In this document: positions 1-6,201 of the stretch, in pieces | How the letters are laid out: each line of letters begins with the position of its first letter | How positions within the stretch are numbered: position 1 is the first letter of the stretch | From: an uncultured Actinomyces sp. | Lineage (GTDB): Bacteria; Actinomycetota; Actinomycetes; Actinomycetales; Actinomycetaceae | DNA length: 9,342 nucleotides | Reading direction: 5' to 3' | NCBI GenBank assembly: GCA_938041695.1 | Contig: CALISI010000026.1 | Location: forward strand, 1 to 9,342 | Translations under genes and position numbers: made by a program | The notes under the pieces: generated by a model | What the model saw: only the letters and a program-made list of their open reading frames with translations | The model's database searches: none | What the model was told of the DNA's origin: nothing

Positions 1-328
1 AGAGACCGTCGCCCGCGCCGAAGAGAACGATGCCGCACGACAGGAGGGGAACATGGGGGCCTTGTAGGGAGTCACAGCCGACGAGAAGGAAGGCGACGAT
101 GCGTAATGCGAGCCCCACTTGGACACAGCGGTAGGGAGACCAGCGGTCCGCAGCGTATCCTCCAGCGAGGATTAGACACAGTCGGGTCACCGAGGCGACA
201 GTCAGGAAGGAAGCTGCAATTGCCGATCCGTAGAACGAGAGGAGAAAGAGGCTCAAGGTAACAAAGAACGCTTGATCGCCAATGGCGACAACGCCCGCGA
301 CGGTGAGCCATGTTCGCAAGGGTTTCAT
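1..328 (-). CDS. MFS family transporter, N-terminal part (runs off the window)
   Basis: The reading frame is open from an ATG at 328 to the left edge, giving 109 residues with no stop. The product is very hydrophobic. Residues about 7-32 and 35-57 look like the first two membrane helices, followed by the cytoplasmic loop GGYAADRWSPYR (residues 56-67). That loop matches the major facilitator superfamily motif A between helices 2 and 3 (G-x3-D-R-x-x-x-R), though the usual G after DR-x is replaced. Residues about 70-85 and 94-108 would be helices 3 and 4, the latter ending GAGDGL. The family moves small molecules across the cytoplasmic membrane; the substrate cannot be told from this part. ATG 328 is the only conventional start in frame after an upstream stop. 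A purine-rich GGAGAAGGG lies about 14 nt before it, which is rather far for a Shine-Dalgarno site. Base composition is lower in GC than in the copper operon. Confidence 0.8.
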   Translation of the reverse strand, partial: MKPLRTWLTVAGVVAIGDQAFFVTLSLFLLSFYGSAIAASFLTVASVTRLCLILAGGYAADRWSPYRCVQVGLALRIVAFLLVGCDSLQGPHVPLLSCGIVLFGAGDGL

Positions 329-375
329 GATGCGCCGATCGTCCCTTCTCCGAGCCTGCTGCCATATTACATGAA

Positions 376-404
376 ATCATATGGTGATCCTAAAAGGTTG
401 GCAA
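376..404 (-). promoter_or_regulatory. Sigma70-type promoter for the MFS gene
   Basis: On the minus strand, TTGCCA (399-404) is followed by a 17-bp spacer and TATGAT (376-381), each one base off consensus. The predicted transcription start is near 369, giving a leader of about 40 nt before the MFS start at 328. The stretch is also unusually AT-rich for this window. Confidence 0.65.
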
Positions 405-481
405 AGCGCTGCGCGGTGAGGCGAGCCTGTTCGGTGCCGACTAGGCCGGGTTGACGGTGATGATGCTGGCTTCTGCCGATT

Positions 482-557
482 GGCAAGTGGTCGTGAAACG
501 GAAGCCGCCCCTGCGGCGTGGGGTTGTTGGTCCGGTGAAACCGAGACCGCCCCCGCT
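482..557. repeat. Pair of degenerate direct repeats (TGGTC...GTGAAAC type)
   Basis: Two related segments lie about 40 bp apart. Each has TGGTC, then GTGAAAC (TGGTCGTGAAAC at 488-499; TGGTCCGGTGAAACC at 528-542), then a similar purine/CCGCCCC stretch ending in GC. They share the TGGTCCGG and GTGAAAC/GTTTCAC words with the 593-685 repeats, but with the half-site in opposite orientation. They look like decayed members of one repeat family. Confidence 0.5.
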
Positions 558-592
558 CGCGCCGAATGCATCGAATTGGGGCGAATCGGGCA

Positions 593-685
593 TGCAGGGG
601 TGGTCCGGGTTTCACGGGAGGCCCGAGAGCGGGCCTGGGGCGCGGTGCAGGGGTGGTCCGGGTTTCACGTGAAGCCCAAGAGCGG
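593..685. repeat. Tandem direct repeat, two copies at 53-bp period
   Basis: The segments 593-616 and 646-669 are identical over 24 bases. The similarity continues for a further 16 bases with three mismatches, so each unit is about 40 bp (593-632 and 646-685). Each unit carries TGGTCCGGGTTTCACG. The second unit continues into the self-complementary TTCACGTGAA (664-673); in the first unit this palindrome is broken. No coding role is evident. Confidence 0.75.
619..636. repeat. Short perfect hairpin inside the repeat
   Basis: AGGCCCG (619-625) and CGGGCCT (630-636) are perfect 7-bp inverted arms around a 4-nt AGAG loop. It lies about 75-90 bp downstream of the copA stop on the minus strand. It might help end the copA transcript, but no U tract follows, so I do not call it a terminator. 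Confidence 0.45.
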
Positions 686-709
686 CGCCGAGGCACCCGC
701 GGCACGCCC

Positions 710-3280
710 CTATCGCGCTCGGCGCAGGCGCAGCGAGTTGAGGACCACGAACACGGACGAGCAGGCCATTGCGGCGCTCGCCAGCATGGGGGAGAGCAGG
801 CCCGCGATCGCGAGCGGCACCATCAGCACGTTGTAGAAGAACGCCCAGAACAGGTTCTCCTTGATGATGCGCAGCGTCCGGCGCGAGACTCGGATCGCGG
901 TGGCCGCCGAGTTCAGCGACGAGTTCATGAGCGTCATGTCTGCGACCTCAATCGCCACGTCCGTGCCCGACCCCATCGCAATACCCAGGCCCTTTGTGCT
1001 CGCCTGCGCGAGGGCGGCCGCGTCGTTCACGCCGTCGCCCACCATCGCGACTGTGCGGCCCTCGGCCTGCAGGTCGGCGACGGTGTCGCGCTTGCCGTCG
1101 GGCAGGACGCCCGCGATGACGCGCTCGATCCCGACCTGATCCGCGACGTGGCGGGCCGCCGCCTCGTTATCGCCCGTCAGCAGGATCGGCTCGATGCCGA
1201 GCTCGTGCAGCTGGGCGATCGCATCCGCGGAGGACTCCTTGACCGTGTCACGCACGACGAGCGTCGCGATCGCGCGGCCCTCGACGCGCTCGGGAATCAC
1301 CAGGGACGAGGCCGGGTCCCCCTCCCGCTCGCCCGCGCCCGGGGTGGTGCCCGGCTGGGTGGGGGTACCGGTATCCCCACCCGCGCTGCCGCCAGCCGCG
1401 GGTGCGCCGCCGGTGGCCCCAGTCTCGCTGCGGGAGGTGACGGTGCCGGAGTAGCCGGCGGCCGCGACGATGGCCTCGAGCTCCTCGTCGCTGTGCGGGG
1501 CAGTGAGCGTGATGCGCGCGGATTCGGTGGCGAGGTTGACCTCGGCCTTTACGCCGTCGAGCTTGCCGAGCTTGCGCTCGACGCGGCGCACGCAGGACGC
1601 GCAGGTCATGCCGCCCACGCTCATGGTGAGCGTTGCGAGGGGCAGCTCGGCGTCGGGGCCGGGCAGGGTGACGGGCGCGGGTGCCTCGGGCGTGGTGGCT
1701 GCCTCCGGGGAGGATGCTGCGGAATCCAGGTTTGGCGCGAGGGCTGCGACGACTGCGGAGGCACCCGAGGCCTCGGCCTCGCGCACGGCGTCGAGGAGAG
1801 AAGCGGGCACGTCGATGCCCAGGGAAGCCAGCCACGACGGGCGACCAACCAGCACGCCGCCGCGGGCGGTGAGGCCGACGACGCCGAGCCCGGGCTGGTT
1901 CGCGAACGCCGTCACGGGAACGAGCGACAGGCCGCGGTCTGCAGCGCCCGACGTGATCGCGCGGGCGACAGGGTGCTCGGAGAGGGACTCGACGGAGGCG
2001 GCCAGGGACAGGGACGAGGCCTCGTCCACCTCAGCGGAGTCGCCCGCGGAGGCAGCTGCAACAGACTCAAGGGACATGACGCCCGTGGTCACCGTGCCCG
2101 TCTTGTCCAGGAGCATCGTGTCGATCGAGCGGGTCTGCTCGAGGATTTCCGCGTTCTTGATGAGGATGCCGAGCTGCGAGGCGCGCCCCGACCCGACGAG
2201 GATCGCGGTGGGCGTGGCCAGGCCGAGCGCGCACGGGCACGCCACGACCAGGACGGCGACGGCCGCCGTGAACGCGGCCTGCACGCTGCCGCCCGCGAGG
2301 AGCCAGCCGATCAGCGTCAGCAAGGAGACTGCGATGACGATGGGCACGAACACGCCCGAGATCTGGTCCGCGAGGCGCTGGACGGGGGCCTTGCCGGCCT
2401 GGGCCTCGGCGACCATCCGCCCGATCTGCGCGAGCGTCGTGTCCGAGCCGACGCGCGTGGCGCGCACCAGCAGGGATCCCCACGTGTTGACGGTCGCCCC
2501 CGTCACCGTGTCGCCGGGGGCGGCGTCCACGGGCACGGACTCGCCCGTCAGGAGCGAGGTGTCCAGGGCGGAGGAACCTTCGACGATGACGCCGTCGGTC
2601 GCAACTTTCTCGCCCGGGCGCACCGCAAAGAGGTCGCCGACCTGCAGGGACGAGGCCGGAACGACGCTCTCAGAGCGCTCGCCGGTCGCGGGATCGACGC
2701 GCACGAGCGTCGCCTCCTTCGCGCCCATGCGCAGCAGCGAGCGCAGCGCGTCGCCCGCACGGTAGCGTGCGCGCGCCTCCAGGTAGCGGCCCGTCAGCAG
2801 GAAGACGACGATCATGCACGCGCCCTCGAAGTAAATCTCGGCGTGGCCGCCGTGCGCCGCGCGCGGGATCAAGCTCATGTGCATGCGCATGCCGAGCTCT
2901 CCGGCGCCGCCCCACAGCAGGGCCCACCAGCTCCACAGCGTGGACGAGATGACGCCGAGGGAAACCAGGGTGTCCATCGTCGTCGACCCGTGGCGGCCGG
3001 CCGCGAACGCCGCCCGGTGGAAGGGCCACGCGCCCCACGTCACCACCGGGATCGAGGCGGCCGCGACGACCCACTGCCACCCCGTGAACTGCCAGGCGGG
3101 CACCATCGACAGGAGCATCGCGAGGATGCCCAGCGGCGCCGAGACGATGAGGCGGCGGCGCAGGTCGGCGGCGTGGGCGCGAGTGCCCTCGCCGACCTGG
3201 GGGGTGGGGGCCGAGGCCTGGGGTGTCTCGCGCGAGGGGGCGGTGACGGTGTCGTTAGGTGTCACGGATTCGGTGGACAT
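710..3280 (-). CDS. copA: Copper-exporting P1B-type ATPase with internal HMA domain
   Basis: An 856-residue Cu(I)-type transporting ATPase of the cytoplasmic membrane. Eight membrane helices can be placed (about 43-62, 68-88, 101-124, 148-171, 308-330, 336-363, 809-828, 832-851). Catalytic marks are TGES 245-248 (actuator domain), CPC 348-350 (transmembrane metal site), DKTGT 392-396 (phosphorylated Asp392), SEHPVA 434-439, GLGVVG 464-469, TGDN 702-705 and GDGVND 748-753. YN 816-817 and the M-x-x-SS of helix 8 fit Cu(I) pumps. There is no N-terminal metal-binding domain. The only HMA domain (about 551-613, MTCASC at 558-563, Cys560 and Cys563) sits inside the nucleotide-binding loop, flanked by Pro/Ala-rich (514-547) and Gly/Thr/Pro-rich (616-655) linkers. 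I chose the ATG at 3280 because GGAGGG lies 5 nt upstream; the longer frame to 3439 would overlap copZ and lacks family similarity. It is the last gene of csoR-copZ-copA. Copper specificity is inferred from that context. Confidence 0.95.
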   Translation of the reverse strand: MSTESVTPNDTVTAPSRETPQASAPTPQVGEGTRAHAADLRRRLIVSAPLGILAMLLSMVPAWQFTGWQWVVAAASIPVVTWGAWPFHRAAFAAGRHGSTTMDTLVSLGVISSTLWSWWALLWGGAGELGMRMHMSLIPRAAHGGHAEIYFEGACMIVVFLLTGRYLEARARYRAGDALRSLLRMGAKEATLVRVDPATGERSESVVPASSLQVGDLFAVRPGEKVATDGVIVEGSSALDTSLLTGESVPVDAAPGDTVTGATVNTWGSLLVRATRVGSDTTLAQIGRMVAEAQAGKAPVQRLADQISGVFVPIVIAVSLLTLIGWLLAGGSVQAAFTAAVAVLVVACPCALGLATPTAILVGSGRASQLGILIKNAEILEQTRSIDTMLLDKTGTVTTGVMSLESVAAASAGDSAEVDEASSLSLAASVESLSEHPVARAITSGAADRGLSLVPVTAFANQPGLGVVGLTARGGVLVGRPSWLASLGIDVPASLLDAVREAEASGASAVVAALAPNLDSAASSPEAATTPEAPAPVTLPGPDAELPLATLTMSVGGMTCASCVRRVERKLGKLDGVKAEVNLATESARITLTAPHSDEELEAIVAAAGYSGTVTSRSETGATGGAPAAGGSAGGDTGTPTQPGTTPGAGEREGDPASSLVIPERVEGRAIATLVVRDTVKESSADAIAQLHELGIEPILLTGDNEAAARHVADQVGIERVIAGVLPDGKRDTVADLQAEGRTVAMVGDGVNDAAALAQASTKGLGIAMGSGTDVAIEVADMTLMNSSLNSAATAIRVSRRTLRIIKENLFWAFFYNVLMVPLAIAGLLSPMLASAAMACSSVFVVLNSLRLRRAR

Positions 3281-3283
3281 GGG

Positions 3284-3298
3284 TACCCTCCGGGGGTA
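3284..3298 (-). promoter_or_regulatory. CsoR-box-like inverted repeat over the copA ribosome-binding site
   Basis: On the minus strand this reads TACCCCCGGAGGGTA, an inverted repeat TACCC-N5-GGGTA. It closely resembles the operator ahead of csoR (TACCCCTAGGGGGTA on the plus strand). It contains the GGAGGG Shine-Dalgarno sequence of copA, whose ATG begins 4 nt beyond the repeat. A weak TTGATA lies just upstream (3301-3306), but I see no good -10. It may be a second CsoR operator, or an RNA hairpin covering the ribosome-binding site, or both. Confidence 0.5.
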
Positions 3299-3316
3299 TG
3301 TATCAAGCGAAAGGAA

Positions 3317-3346
3317 ACGAGGCCGGGGAAAGTGCCCCGGCCTCGT
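3317..3346 (-). terminator. Intrinsic terminator or attenuator between copZ and copA
   Basis: ACGAGGCCGGGG and its exact complement form a perfect 12-bp stem around a 6-nt loop. On the minus strand the stem is followed by TTCCTTTCGCTT, a moderately U-rich tail; the other side has none. It lies 20 nt past the copZ stop and 36 nt before the copA start. It should reduce read-through into copA or protect the csoR-copZ message. Confidence 0.7.
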
Positions 3347-3365
3347 CGGTGAGGCGTGGATGCTC

Positions 3366-3611
3366 TCAGAAGTCGCGCGAGACGCCAACCAGCGTGAAAC
3401 CGGCCTCGGAGACCGCGTCGCCGAGCGCGGAGTCCTCAAGCGCCTTGTCGGTCAGGACGGTGACCTTGGAGGTGCCGCCCGAGTTGAGGATGACCTCAAC
3501 GTTCTTGACGCCCGGGAGCTCCGTGAGTTCCTCGGTGACGCTCATGACGCAGTGCCCGCACGTCATTCCGTCAACGGACAACTCGATAGTGCGGTCGATC
3601 TCGGTGCTCAT
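3366..3611 (-). CDS. copZ: CopZ-like copper chaperone (HMA domain protein)
   Basis: An 81-residue cytoplasmic protein made of a single heavy-metal-associated domain, the usual size for copper chaperones. The metal-binding loop is MTCGHC at residues 16-21, with Cys18 and Cys21 as the expected Cu(I) ligands, within the beta-alpha-beta-beta-alpha-beta pattern of the family. The His between the cysteines is common in bacterial CopZ proteins. It would carry Cu(I) to CopA and possibly to CsoR. The ATG at 3611 follows AAGGAGAG at good spacing, only 15 nt after the csoR stop, so it is co-transcribed with csoR. A strong hairpin follows the stop, which could give more CopZ than CopA. The gene name rests on fold, motif and neighbours. 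Confidence 0.9.
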   Translation of the reverse strand: MSTEIDRTIELSVDGMTCGHCVMSVTEELTELPGVKNVEVILNSGGTSKVTVLTDKALEDSALGDAVSEAGFTLVGVSRDF

Positions 3612-3626
3612 GTTCTCTCCTTGAGG

Positions 3627-3917
3627 TTAGGACTTGATGAGGCGAGCGATGGCCGCGGCCGCCTCATCGATCTTGGCCTGCGCGGCCTCATCGGATTCTC
3701 GCGCCGCTGTGACGACGCAGTGGTTCATGTGGTCTTTGAGTAGGTTGACTGCCACGGAGTCGAGCGCGGACTGGACGGCGGAGACCTGAGTGAGGATGTC
3801 GATGCAGTAGTCGCCCTGCGAGATCATGCGCTGCAGGCCGCGCACCTGTCCTTCGATGCGGCGCAGGCGTGCGAGGTGGTTCTCGGTGTTGCCGTGGTAG
3901 CCGTGCTCGTTGCCCAT
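3627..3917 (-). CDS. csoR: Copper-sensing transcriptional repressor CsoR
   Basis: A 96-residue all-helical protein of the CsoR/RcnR (DUF156) family. The family signature HLARLRRIEGQVRGLQRMI lies at residues 14-32. The Cu(I) ligand set is present: Cys38 (in DYCIDIL), His63 and Cys67 (in KDHMNHCV), matching the Cys-x-His-Cys pattern of copper-sensing members rather than the nickel or formaldehyde sensors. By family knowledge, the apo-protein binds a G/C-tract operator and is released by Cu(I). The start at 3917 is chosen because homologous sequence begins here and the promoter -10 sits 7 nt upstream. The open frame extending to 4079 would cross the promoter. There is no Shine-Dalgarno sequence (upstream is TCTCCTTTCT), consistent with leaderless translation. 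First gene of the copper operon and very likely autoregulated. Confidence 0.94.
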   Translation of the reverse strand: MGNEHGYHGNTENHLARLRRIEGQVRGLQRMISQGDYCIDILTQVSAVQSALDSVAVNLLKDHMNHCVVTAARESDEAAQAKIDEAAAAIARLIKS

Positions 3918-3924
3918 AGAAAGG

Positions 3925-3953
3925 AGAGTACCCCTAGGGGGTATAGGTGTCAA
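3925..3953 (-). promoter_or_regulatory. csoR-copZ-copA promoter, probably leaderless
   Basis: On the minus strand, a consensus TTGACA (3948-3953) is followed by exactly 17 bp and TACTCT (3925-3930, TANNNT type). Only 7 nt separate the -10 from the csoR ATG, so transcription should begin at or next to the start codon. The spacer is filled by the CsoR-type operator, so bound CsoR would block RNA polymerase directly. Confidence 0.8.
3929..3945 (-). promoter_or_regulatory. CsoR operator in the promoter spacer
   Basis: The plus strand reads TACCCCTAGGGGGTATA, with a perfect CCCCTAGGGG core (3931-3940) flanked by TA and GTA. Poly-G/poly-C inverted repeats flanked by TA are typical of CsoR binding sites. 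It overlaps the first two bases of the -10 and fills the spacer. Confidence 0.78.
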
Positions 3954-3954
3954 G

Positions 3955-3974
3955 GGGAGTGTGGTGACACTCCC
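3955..3974. promoter_or_regulatory. Inverted repeat next to the csoR -35
   Basis: GGGAGTGT (3955-3962) and ACACTCCC (3967-3974) are perfect 8-bp arms around GGTG. The repeat begins 1 bp upstream of the csoR -35. It could be an operator for a second regulator or an upstream element. It does not resemble the CsoR box, and no U tract suggests a terminator. Confidence 0.45.
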
Positions 3975-4010
3975 TGTGGAGCTTGCGACACGCATTCCCC
4001 AAAGTGGCGC

Positions 4011-4024
4011 GACGAGGCCTCGTC
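4011..4024. promoter_or_regulatory. 14-bp perfect palindrome in the divergent intergenic region
   Basis: GACGAGGCCTCGTC is fully self-complementary. It lies 40 nt before the hydrolase gene start. A TAGGGT (4030-4035) just after it could be a -10 for that gene, but no matching -35 is visible. Possible operator for the rightward genes; no known regulator is indicated. Confidence 0.35.
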
Positions 4025-4063
4025 CACCGTAGGGTGGGGAGAGGACACAGGTGAGGAGGGGAT

Positions 4064-5545
4064 ATGAAGCGACGCCCACGTCGGCGCTACCACGCGATGC
4101 GCCGCGTGCCGCAGGCGTACCCCGGCCTCTACCTGCGCCTCAAAGTCGCCCCCATTCTGCCCGCCCTCGCAGCTACGGTCGCCGTCGGCGCCCTCGCCGA
4201 AATCTCCGCCCTGCCCGATAACCTGCGGGGGCGTGCGCGATCCCTCTCCGACGCCATGGGAACCGCGATCAGCGAGAAGTCTCAGAGGATCTTCTTCGAT
4301 GCCCCGGGCCTGGACACCCTCCTCATCCGCTCCCTCTCCCACGTGGCGCGCCGAACCGCCACCGTCGGGCGTGCGTGGGCGCGCCTCGTCGTCGCCGTCG
4401 GCGCGGACCGCGACGGGCGAATGGCCCGCATGCGTCCCCTCATCCCGAGGCGCGGATACGACGCCCTCATGACGGGAATGCTCACCATCGGCACCGCCGT
4501 CGGCGCCCTGCGAGGCGGCGCCGTTCACGTTGCCCTCCTGCGTGACTCCGACGCCGACCCCGCCTTCCAGGACCCGCTGCCGGGCCACCCCGAGGCCCAA
4601 ATCCGCCGCGTGGACGCCCCCGAACTGCTCTCCGACATGTGCGCTGACATCGACGAGCTCTACTGGTCGCGCACCATCGGCCCCGCGGTCAAAATCACCC
4701 GCGTCGGCGCAGGCGAGGCGCGCCGCTGGCTCCTCTCCCTGGTCGGCACCGAATCCATGGCCTGGCGCTCCACAAACAACCCCGCCGACGTCGAGACAAA
4801 CATCCGCCTCATGCTCGGCCTCGAAAGCGCGATGAGCGTCGGCGTCGTGCGCGCCCTCCACGCCGCCATGGAACGCGACGGCGTGCCCGCCGAGCGGTGG
4901 ACACGCGAACCCGTCCTCATCTGCGGCCACTCCCAGGGCGGGATCGTCGCCGCCGCCCTCGCCTCCGTGCCCGCCGACGAGGCCGGGGTCAACGTCGCCG
5001 GAATCCTCTCCACGGGCGGCCCCAACCGGCGCATCCGCGTGCGCCCCGACGTCGTGACCGTCGCCGTCACCCACGACCAAGACGTCATGCCGAGCCTCGA
5101 CGGCTCGCCCGACCGCGCCCCCGACCGGCGCGTCACCGTCGGACGCAGCCTCGTGAGGCCTCGAATCCGCCCCCTCTACTACGCGCACTCCTCCTCCACC
5201 TACACGGAGACCGTGCGCCTCCTCGAGCGCAAAGTGCGCGTCACCCCGTGGGGCCGACTCGCCTCGGCGATGGCCGCCCTACAGGACTTCATGCCCGCCC
5301 CGGGCGAAGCCACCCGCGTTATGCACTTTGAGATCTGGCAGGACATCCTCACCCCCACCGCGGAAGGCACGTGGGACACGGTCGCCGCGCTTGAACGCGG
5401 GGGCTCCTTCGAACCGGCCACCTACCCGATCGACTACGCGGTCACGGCCCCCCGCCTGCCCCGCGTCGCACGAGCCAGGCGCCGCGCGGCCCTCCCGGCG
5501 CGTATCGCTTCCGCCCTCTCCTCCCTCAGAAAGGACAGGTCATGA
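4064..5545 (+). CDS. Predicted alpha/beta hydrolase, membrane-associated N-terminus
   Basis: A 493-residue protein of the serine alpha/beta hydrolase type. The nucleophile elbow is VLICGHSQGG (284-293), with Ser290 as nucleophile. Asp340 in THDQDVMPSLDG is the likely acid, and His375 in YYAHSSSTY the likely catalytic His. Before these, VGTESMAW (227-234) and NPADVETN (239-246) resemble the loop and helix common in actinobacterial hydrolases of this kind. The very basic N-terminus (RRPRRR) precedes a moderately hydrophobic stretch (about 28-50) that could anchor or export it. There is no clear signal peptidase site. The C-terminus is basic. The start at 4064 follows GAGGAGGGG at good spacing. 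The stop overlaps the next gene by 4 nt, so the two products are translationally coupled. It is transcribed away from the copper operon. Substrate is unknown; a lipid or ester hydrolase is a guess. Very high GC, like the rest of the core sequence. Confidence 0.85.
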   Translation: MKRRPRRRYHAMRRVPQAYPGLYLRLKVAPILPALAATVAVGALAEISALPDNLRGRARSLSDAMGTAISEKSQRIFFDAPGLDTLLIRSLSHVARRTATVGRAWARLVVAVGADRDGRMARMRPLIPRRGYDALMTGMLTIGTAVGALRGGAVHVALLRDSDADPAFQDPLPGHPEAQIRRVDAPELLSDMCADIDELYWSRTIGPAVKITRVGAGEARRWLLSLVGTESMAWRSTNNPADVETNIRLMLGLESAMSVGVVRALHAAMERDGVPAERWTREPVLICGHSQGGIVAAALASVPADEAGVNVAGILSTGGPNRRIRVRPDVVTVAVTHDQDVMPSLDGSPDRAPDRRVTVGRSLVRPRIRPLYYAHSSSTYTETVRLLERKVRVTPWGRLASAMAALQDFMPAPGEATRVMHFEIWQDILTPTAEGTWDTVAALERGGSFEPATYPIDYAVTAPRLPRVARARRRAALPARIASALSSLRKDRS

Positions 5546-6189
5546 CAGACCCCAACGCCCCCCTGCGCGAGGTGCACCGATGGATGCGCGTCTCGACCCC
5601 CGTCAACAAGGCGGCCTCCTCCGGCCTGCGCGGGCGGCTCCCGCAGATCGCCGGGCCCCTCATGATCGGCGCACTCGGCGTGGGTGCCCTAGGCGCGGGC
5701 ATCGCGTGGCGCGCCCTGTCCTCCACGCGCGGCACCGGGCGCACCCAGCGCTTCGTCGACCTCGCGACCGCTGCGCTTGAGGCTGACTTCCCCGCGCGCA
5801 CGCACGAGGACGGGGAGAATGACGGATCGGCGCAAGAGCTGCGCCGCGTCGTCCACGTGGAAGTCGGCGAAGGCTTCGGGCGCCCCTCCCTCGTGTCCAT
5901 CGACGTCGTCGTGGCCTCCTCGGACGCGCTGTCGGAGCGCGAGGCAGCGACGCGCGCCCTCGACGCGATCACCCGCGCAACCTGGAACAATCCCGAGATG
6001 GCGCCGGTCAGCGTGCGCGCCCGAGTCCTCCTCGCTCACGACGAGGTCGACGACCTCGAGGCCCCCGGTGTGCAGACCGACACGGTTGTCGACATGAGCG
6101 CCCTCGGCTTCGCCGACGAGATCGCGCGCCCCGACGAGCTCTACGACCGCTACGGCGCGCCCGAGTGTGACCCCGCCTGGAGGCCGTGA
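5542..6189 (+). CDS. Single-pass membrane protein of unknown function
   Basis: A 215-residue protein that I do not recognise. A cytoplasmic-looking basic N-terminus (about 1-35) is followed by one Gly/Ala/Leu-rich membrane helix at about 36-57, and then a soluble domain rich in acidic residues. The soluble part begins with an amphipathic helix (about 68-82), then has alternating beta-like stretches (RRVVHVEVGE at 101-110, SLVSIDVVVAS at 116-126, VSVRARVLL at 156-164) with an Ala-rich helix between (131-147). This is a compact alpha/beta pattern. Positive-inside reasoning places the C-terminal domain outside the cell. The ATG overlaps the upstream hydrolase stop as ATGA, and AAAGGA lies ahead of it, so the two are probably co-translated and may form a complex at the membrane. 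No catalytic motif is visible. Confidence 0.8.
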   Translation: MTDPNAPLREVHRWMRVSTPVNKAASSGLRGRLPQIAGPLMIGALGVGALGAGIAWRALSSTRGTGRTQRFVDLATAALEADFPARTHEDGENDGSAQELRRVVHVEVGEGFGRPSLVSIDVVVASSDALSEREAATRALDAITRATWNNPEMAPVSVRARVLLAHDEVDDLEAPGVQTDTVVDMSALGFADEIARPDELYDRYGAPECDPAWRP

Positions 6190-6201
6190 CCGGACCGTGA
6201 G

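Larger units (their letters stand above)
405..709. other. Intergenic region without a convincing gene
   Basis: About 300 bases lie between the MFS promoter and the copA stop. Short open frames exist on both strands, but they have repetitive Arg/Pro/Gly-rich translations, no ribosome-binding sites and no recognisable domain. The content I can see is a cluster of four related repeats (described separately) and a hairpin. No clear U-tailed terminator for copA is visible. Confidence 0.6.

Noticed and set aside
72..380. 102-codon open frame on the minus strand
   Set aside because: It is out of frame with the MFS coding sequence, has no hydrophobic pattern and would start upstream of the mapped promoter -10.
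367..705. Possible small genes in the repeat region
   Set aside because: Translations are Arg/Pro-rich, follow the DNA repeats and lack ribosome-binding sites.
566..3352. A 928-codon open frame on the plus strand across copA
   Set aside because: It is the antisense shadow of copA in very high-GC DNA. Its translation is Arg/Gly/Ala/His-rich with no domain, while the minus strand encodes every P-type ATPase motif.
3281..3439. Longer copA start at 3439
   Set aside because: The extra 53 residues are low-complexity, would overlap copZ and read through the terminator hairpin. The ATG at 3280 has a proper Shine-Dalgarno site.
3918..4079. Longer csoR start at 4079
   Set aside because: The extension would be translated across the -35, operator and -10. 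CsoR family proteins begin near residue 1 of the shorter form.
3950..5188. 412-codon minus-strand frame opposite the hydrolase
   Set aside because: Gly/Asp/Ala/His-rich antisense shadow without a domain; the plus strand carries the catalytic motifs, a ribosome-binding site and coupling to the next gene.
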